Assembly: GCA_025403435.1 (NCBI GenBank)
Contig: CM046343.1
Location: 30,538,930-30,602,929 of the forward strand
Origin: Artocarpus heterophyllus
Lineage: Eukaryota; Streptophyta; Magnoliopsida; Rosales; Moraceae
Reading direction: 5' to 3'
DNA: 64,000 nt
In this document: piece after piece, positions 63,101-64,000 of the stretch
Numbering within the stretch: the first letter of the stretch is position 1
Layout: every line of letters begins with the position of its first letter
The notes under the pieces: generated by a model
Seen by the model: only the letters and a program-made list of their open reading frames with translations
Told to the model about the DNA's origin: nothing
The model's database searches: none
Translations under genes and position numbers: made by a program

Positions 63101-64000
63101 AAGTATAACTCAAAAGGCTACTAGGTCTTTGTCAAAATAGGGTTGTACTCATCAAATAGATCTTGCTTCTGATCAGCACAAACTGAAATCCTAGCTAGCT
63201 AGAAAGATTACATAGCTAGCATCGTACTAGAATCTAAAGTTGGATTAACATTACTCTTCTCTCTATTGTTTTTTCCCTCTAAAGTCACAATACGCCGGGC
63301 CCATAATTTAAACATACTAGCCATTTGTATGGGCAGAGAAACTTTAAAAAAGGAACATTTTGCAAAAGAATATCATTTTGCTTGAATTGCCATACGAATT
63401 AATCCACGTGAGGAGAATATTGTGGGCAAAATAATACTATGTTTGGTTCTCAGGATAAACCGCAATTAAAATCTTTTTATTATAACATGCTCTCATAAAT
63501 ATTTAAATTTTTATTTTTTTTTTCAAATCCATGAACCAACGGCGACCAGTTTTGTAATATGATTTTATATATTATAATATAATATCATTATCAGATATAT
63601 TTTTTAAAATAAATATGCAATATATTCATATTAGATTAAGTAAAGGAAGATAATTTTAACTGAATTTAATAAAAATTATTTGATAATTAAAAATATGTCT
63701 CACGATTTTTTTGAAGATACACTCTGAATTTTTTATTATTTTTTTAGTTGGAGCTGTTAATAGTCCAGCATCCCCTACCTTAGTGTATATTTTCGAATGT
63801 TATACATGGTTAAAATAACCTTAAAATTAGAAAGAACCCAATAAGCGGTTTATAGTCTCATATTGTTTTTTTTTGTTTTGTTTTTGTTGTTTTTTTTTTT
63901 TTTTGTCAAGCCAATGCTAAAACACAAAGATGAGCTGTACATAAGTGAACAATTTGCATTTAAAATTATATTTAATTCCCTGTAATAATTTATGCTTTTC
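60191..64000. other. gene-poor AT-rich region to the window end
   Basis: No gene is supported. A GC-rich patch is at 60495-60600. Dyad-repeat copies are at about 60730-60880, 61400-61490, 61820-61925, 62120-62230 and 62625-62730. A 47-bp duplication lies at 61629-61722. Confidence 0.5.
61629..61722. repeat. 47-bp tandem duplication
   Basis: The block ATTGCCTACTTTAATTTTCT through GAACTTCTCTGGTTTGA occurs twice in direct succession, differing at one base in the T run. Confidence 0.9.

Noticed and set aside
1..64000. Prokaryotic-type systems (CRISPR, operons, toxin-antitoxin)
   Set aside because: Introns, plant gene families and plant retrotransposons throughout show nuclear plant DNA; no spaced direct-repeat array is present.

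Overview
This window is nuclear DNA from a flowering plant. GT-AG introns, plant-type proteins (a DUF1191 membrane protein, an ABCC10-type transporter, an LRB/POB1-type BTB protein) and several generations of Ty1/copia retrotransposons support this. The AT-rich intergenic DNA and protein similarity suggest a woody or early-diverging eudicot, but I cannot name the species. There are no operons, CRISPR arrays or prokaryotic features, and I found no convincing tRNA or rRNA gene.

Layout, left to right. 1-5637 (-): the 5' two-thirds of an apparently intact, young copia element (gag-protease-integrase open to the window edge, structured leader, PBS, 2.0-kb 5' LTR). It sits in sense orientation inside an exon of a mitochondrial pyruvate dehydrogenase E2 gene (5638-9949, -), which is cut in the E3/E1-binding domain. 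10-16 kb: old repeats, a degenerate copia 3' end, an inverted pseudogene fragment of an ABCC transporter, and a solo LTR with TSD ATACT. 17601-22710 (+): an intact 11-exon ABCC transporter of about 1270 residues that lacks TMD0. 24.5-32.5 kb: an older inverted-repeat element that received a complete but decayed copia (24855-32156, TSD TTTGA). 33-37 kb: a processed crooked-neck pseudogene split by a hAT-like element, a copia gag fragment, and MITEs. 39249-40736 (+): an intact intronless 6-phosphogluconate dehydrogenase. 42528-43409 (-): an intact DUF1191 membrane protein. 46143-48814 (+): a decayed LRB/POB1-type BTB gene. 48.8-64 kb: gene-poor AT-rich DNA with a large family of short dyad repeats, inverted-repeat elements, microsatellites and one C-rich island.

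Clearly intact host genes are the ABCC transporter, 6-phosphogluconate dehydrogenase and the DUF1191 protein. They share no pathway; the window is best read as scattered genes in transposon-rich DNA. The least expected structures are in the left copia element: a phased array of hairpins with CCTAGGGG-type tips in its leader, a GC-rich dyad motif (TTCGGC-NN-GCCGAA) arrayed in both leader and LTR, and an LTR segment complementary to the D arm of the initiator tRNA that primes it. I see no new multi-gene system.
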